A DNA stretch of 64,000 nucleotides, from the NCBI GenBank assembly GCA_020639295.1, contig JACKGY010000003.1, forward strand, positions 62,001 through 126,000, in the 5' to 3' direction. Of this stretch, positions 60,767-64,000 are shown piece by piece. The DNA comes from Planctomycetota bacterium (GTDB taxonomy: Bacteria > Planctomycetota > GCA-002687715 > DRQF01). The notes under the pieces are model-generated. The model saw nothing but the letters and a program-made list of their open reading frames with translations, was not told the origin of the DNA and made no database searches. The position numbers were made by a program, and so were the translations under genes. Position 1 is the first letter of the stretch, and each line of letters starts with the position of its first letter.

Positions 60767-61801
60767 TCAGTCCTTGCGCTCGCCGCGCGTGTAGCTCAGA
60801 GCCTCCTCGACGATGTTGCGGGAACCGATGAAGAGCGCGCTGCGTTCGTGCAGCGAGCTCGGGACCTTTTCGAGAATGCGGTGCTCACCGTCGGTGGCCA
60901 TGCCGCCGGCCTGCTCGGCGATGAAGGCCATCGGCGAGCACTCGTAGAGCAGGCGCAGCTTGCCCTGGGGCGCCTTGGCGGTCCTGGGATAGAGGAAGAT
61001 GCCACCCTTCAACAGCGTGCGATGGAAGTCGGCGACCAGGGCACCGACGTAACGCGAGGTGAAGGCCGGCTCCTTCGAGGACTTGATCTTCTTCAGGAAG
61101 TTCTGCACCGGCGGTTCGAAGTCGGGGAAGTTGGCCTCGTTGACCGAGTAGATCTTGCCGGCGGGCGGCATCTCGAGGCCCTCCTTGTGGAGGAGGAAGG
61201 TGCCCGAGGCCGGGTCGAGCGTGAACAGGTGCACGCCCTGGCCGGTGGTGTAGACGAAGACGGTCGACGAACCGTAGATCACGTAGCCCGCCGCGCGCTG
61301 ACGGATGCCGGGCTGGAGGATGTCGGTGAGGGAGTCGCGGGGCCCGAAGCCGGTGTTCTGCCGCTCCAGCACCGAGAAGATCGTGCCCACCGGCATGTTG
61401 ACGTCGATGTTGCTCGAACCGTCGAGCGGATCGAAGAGCACGATGTAGCGGCCGGCCGCGCCGGTGTCGTGGAGAACGATGGGATTCTCGTTCTCCTCGC
61501 TGGCGAGGATGCCGACGTTGCCCCGATAGGCGAGGCACTTCATCAGGATCTCGTTGGCGAAGAGGTCGAGCTTCTGGACCTCCTCGCCCTGGACGTTCTC
61601 GTGCCCGGCGTCGCCGAGGATGTCCACCAGGCCGGCGCGCCGCACCTTGGCGGCGATGATCTTGGTGGCCTGGGTGACGCCGGAGAGGAGCCAGGAGAAC
61701 TCGCCGGTGGCCGTCGGGTGGTACTTCTGCTGCTCCATGATGTGCTGCTGAAGCGTCACCATCCGCGTCTCGGCGAATCGGCTGATCGGATGCTCACTCA
61801 C
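60767..61801 (-). CDS. fbp: Class I fructose-1,6-bisphosphatase
   Basis: A 344-residue FBPase, which hydrolyses fructose-1,6-bisphosphate in gluconeogenesis. Motifs: ASEENEN and the metal-binding FDPLDGSSNIDVNMPVGTIF, then the substrate-binding segment RYVGALVADFHRTLLKGGIF and the C-terminal KLRLLYECSPMAFIAEQAGG. The start is GTG at 61801 after AGGAGGCA; an internal ATG (residue 14) is less likely. It has its own promoter with a perfect TATAAT. AMP-site residues typical of allosteric FBPases are partly visible near the N-terminus. Confidence 0.97.
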   Translation of the reverse strand: MSEHPISRFAETRMVTLQQHIMEQQKYHPTATGEFSWLLSGVTQATKIIAAKVRRAGLVDILGDAGHENVQGEEVQKLDLFANEILMKCLAYRGNVGILASEENENPIVLHDTGAAGRYIVLFDPLDGSSNIDVNMPVGTIFSVLERQNTGFGPRDSLTDILQPGIRQRAAGYVIYGSSTVFVYTTGQGVHLFTLDPASGTFLLHKEGLEMPPAGKIYSVNEANFPDFEPPVQNFLKKIKSSKEPAFTSRYVGALVADFHRTLLKGGIFLYPRTAKAPQGKLRLLYECSPMAFIAEQAGGMATDGEHRILEKVPSSLHERSALFIGSRNIVEEALSYTRGERKD

Positions 61802-61868
61802 GGCGTCTGCCTCCTGGGTCGGCTTGGGGGTCGAGGTCGGCGCGGCCCGCGGTCCGGGCCACCGCCGG

Positions 61869-61899
61869 ATTATAGAGGAATCCCCGCCGGTGTCGGCAA
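61869..61899 (-). promoter_or_regulatory. Predicted promoter of fbp
   Basis: On the minus strand a perfect TATAAT (61874-61869) lies 19 bases after TTGCCG (61899-61894); GCCGAC gives a 17-base alternative. The -10 is 68 bp before the fbp start. Confidence 0.6.
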
Positions 61900-61960
61900 G
61901 GGTCGAGGCATGCGGAAGGGCTGCAAGTTCTTCCGCGCGCCCGCCGGCCTCGTCCGGGGT

Positions 61961-62656
61961 TCAGACCTCCAGGTCGTGGATGTCGAGGATCTCGCTGCAC
62001 TGCAGCTTGGAGACGGATCGTCGCAGGTGCTCCTCGCCGTCGGGCGGGAGCAGGAAGTTGATCGATCCCTCCCAGAGGATCTGGCGGTCGATCACGGCCA
62101 GCCGGGCGTTGCTGTGCTTCTCGATCAGCTCGATGCCGCGCTCGCGGATCTCGTCCTCGACCAGGTTCGAGACCTTGCGGCAGAAGATCACCACCTGGCC
62201 CTCCTGGTGGAGGACCCGGAGGAAGGCCTCGAGGTAGCGGCGCCAATGGTCGCCCTTGAGTTCGGGGGCGACGATCAGGATCTCGCGGCGGGCGCCGAGG
62301 AGGTCGTCGAGGAAGGCCTCGGCGTAGGTGGCCTCGTTCATCACCCGGGTCTCGAGGCCGCGGCCCTCGCCCTGGACCACGCGCAGGGCCTGCACCAGCG
62401 CCGGCGAGATCCGGCCCTTGAACAGGCTCGAGACCTGCACCGAACTCAGGTCCGGCCGGTCGGCGAGCACCTCCTTCAGGTGATCACGGATCGAGCGCGG
62501 CGCCAGCCAGTCCGGGTTGATGGTCTCGCCGGCGCGGTAGGCCTGGATGACCAGCTCGGCCAGCTCGGCCTCGCCGATCTGCCAGCCGGAGACGATCGAC
62601 TCGAGTTTCTGCCCCTGGCGGAACAGGCGGATGATGGTCTCGTGCCGGGCGGTCAT
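61961..62656 (-). CDS. PLD-like domain protein with degenerate HKD motif
   Basis: A 231-residue protein. Residues 1-50 contain a helix-turn-helix-like segment (IRLFRQGQKLESIVSGWQIG). The C-terminal half (EILIVAPELKGDHWRRYLEA, VVIFCRKVSNLVEDEI, LIEKHSNARLAVIDRQILW, EGSINFL) looks like the PLD fold, but the catalytic HxK is changed: HSNARLAVID lacks the proper His-x-Lys spacing. It may bind nucleic acid without cleaving. It lies 24 bp after pfk in the same direction. Assignment is by motif pattern only. Confidence 0.6.
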   Translation of the reverse strand: MTARHETIIRLFRQGQKLESIVSGWQIGEAELAELVIQAYRAGETINPDWLAPRSIRDHLKEVLADRPDLSSVQVSSLFKGRISPALVQALRVVQGEGRGLETRVMNEATYAEAFLDDLLGARREILIVAPELKGDHWRRYLEAFLRVLHQEGQVVIFCRKVSNLVEDEIRERGIELIEKHSNARLAVIDRQILWEGSINFLLPPDGEEHLRRSVSKLQCSEILDIHDLEV

Positions 62657-62678
62657 CGCCGGGCTCCGCGCCGGCGCA

Positions 62679-63755
<1,077 letters not shown>

Positions 63756-63860
63756 TTCCCCGTTCTCCCGAACCGCGCGGGCCTCGTCGTTGACGCCCGC
63801 CTGACGCGGCGACACAATGCGCCGCCCGAACCATCGAAGCAATTGCGGCGGCAAAAAACA

Positions 63861-64000
63861 ATGTCGGGAAGCGAGCAGACCCTCATCCTGGCCTCGGGCT
63901 CCGGCATCCGACGGCAACTCCTCGAACAGGCCGGCTTCCGCTTCCGGGTCGACCCGGCCGACCTGGACGAGGCCGAGCTCCAGACCCGGATCGCCGATCC
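63861..64000 (+). CDS. maf: Maf family nucleotide pyrophosphatase, N-terminal fragment (runs off window)
   Basis: The first 46 codons only; the window ends within the gene. The N-terminus (TLILASGSGIRRQLLEQAGF and RFRVDPADLDE) is the signature opening of Maf/YceF nucleoside triphosphate pyrophosphatases, which remove non-canonical nucleotides. It is divergent from pfk with a 105-bp gap containing a poly-A stretch (GCAAAAAACA) just before the ATG and no strong ribosome-binding site. Confidence 0.85.
   Translation, partial: MSGSEQTLILASGSGIRRQLLEQAGFRFRVDPADLDEAELQTRIAD

Noticed and set aside
57873..60794. A 973-codon plus-strand open frame
   Set aside because: It lies opposite the large secreted protein, which has a signal peptide and a proper RBS. 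The plus frame is Ala/Val/Gly/Asp-rich noise.

Overview
The window is very GC-rich bacterial DNA, densely packed, with genes in short, tightly overlapping runs on both strands. Many products carry signal peptides, lipoboxes or membrane segments. I see secreted MAM-like/CARDB proteins, an FG-GAP protein, HEAT and TPR proteins, a MoxR-DUF58-transglutaminase operon and a small histone-fold protein. This mix suggests a diderm, free-living heterotroph, most likely Planctomycetota or a related deep lineage. That placement is inference, because no rRNA or ribosomal marker is present.

Layout. 1-450: 112-114 bp GC-rich palindromic repeats. 488-7301 (minus): M48 metalloprotease lipoprotein, bifunctional salicylyl/anthraniloyl-CoA monooxygenase-reductase, a lipoprotein, Tex and a YigZ/IMPACT protein. 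7422-10907 (plus): hemB, htpG and a small hypothetical gene. 10917-13385: a second repeat array (about 153 bp period) split by a frameshifted IS1380-like element that sits between CTAG target duplications. 13491-17396: biotin-protein ligase, thiamine-binding protein, EamA transporter, acid phosphatase and HEAT protein. 17531-21803: transglutaminase, DUF58 and MoxR. 22288-28651: DUF4240, pseudopilin, radical SAM, GNAT and SDR genes, then a four-gene minus operon (FG-GAP, secreted unknown, unknown, PLD). 28833-30636: PAP2-like protein, two tRNA-Arg, a bacterial histone, tRNA-His and tRNA-Lys. 30622-31740: a 175-bp tandem repeat carrying copies of the tRNA-Lys 3' end plus a strong hairpin. 31904-41361: four large paralogous secreted proteins, each with its own terminator. 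41747-43528: CheY-CheR-CheX. 43507-45476: membrane glycosyltransferase-like pair. 45615-48300: YgiQ radical SAM and an esterase. 48301-56492: six co-directional minus genes (two TPR, AI-2E exporter-like, membrane MutS-like, MoxR-type AAA+, unknown). 56783-60623: CBS/nucleotidyltransferase and a large secreted protein. 60767-64000: class I fructose-bisphosphatase, PLD-like protein, phosphofructokinase and the start of maf.

How the genes work together. Housekeeping functions (heme, chaperone, glycolysis/gluconeogenesis, biotin, tRNA) alternate with accessory modules. The most notable elements are the putative bacterial histone with a lysine-rich tail, the tRNA-Lys 3'-end/hairpin tandem array, the IS inserted into a REP-like array, the secreted paralog family with a 444-bp identical tract, and the compact MutS-like/MoxR operon with an unrecognised 617-residue partner.
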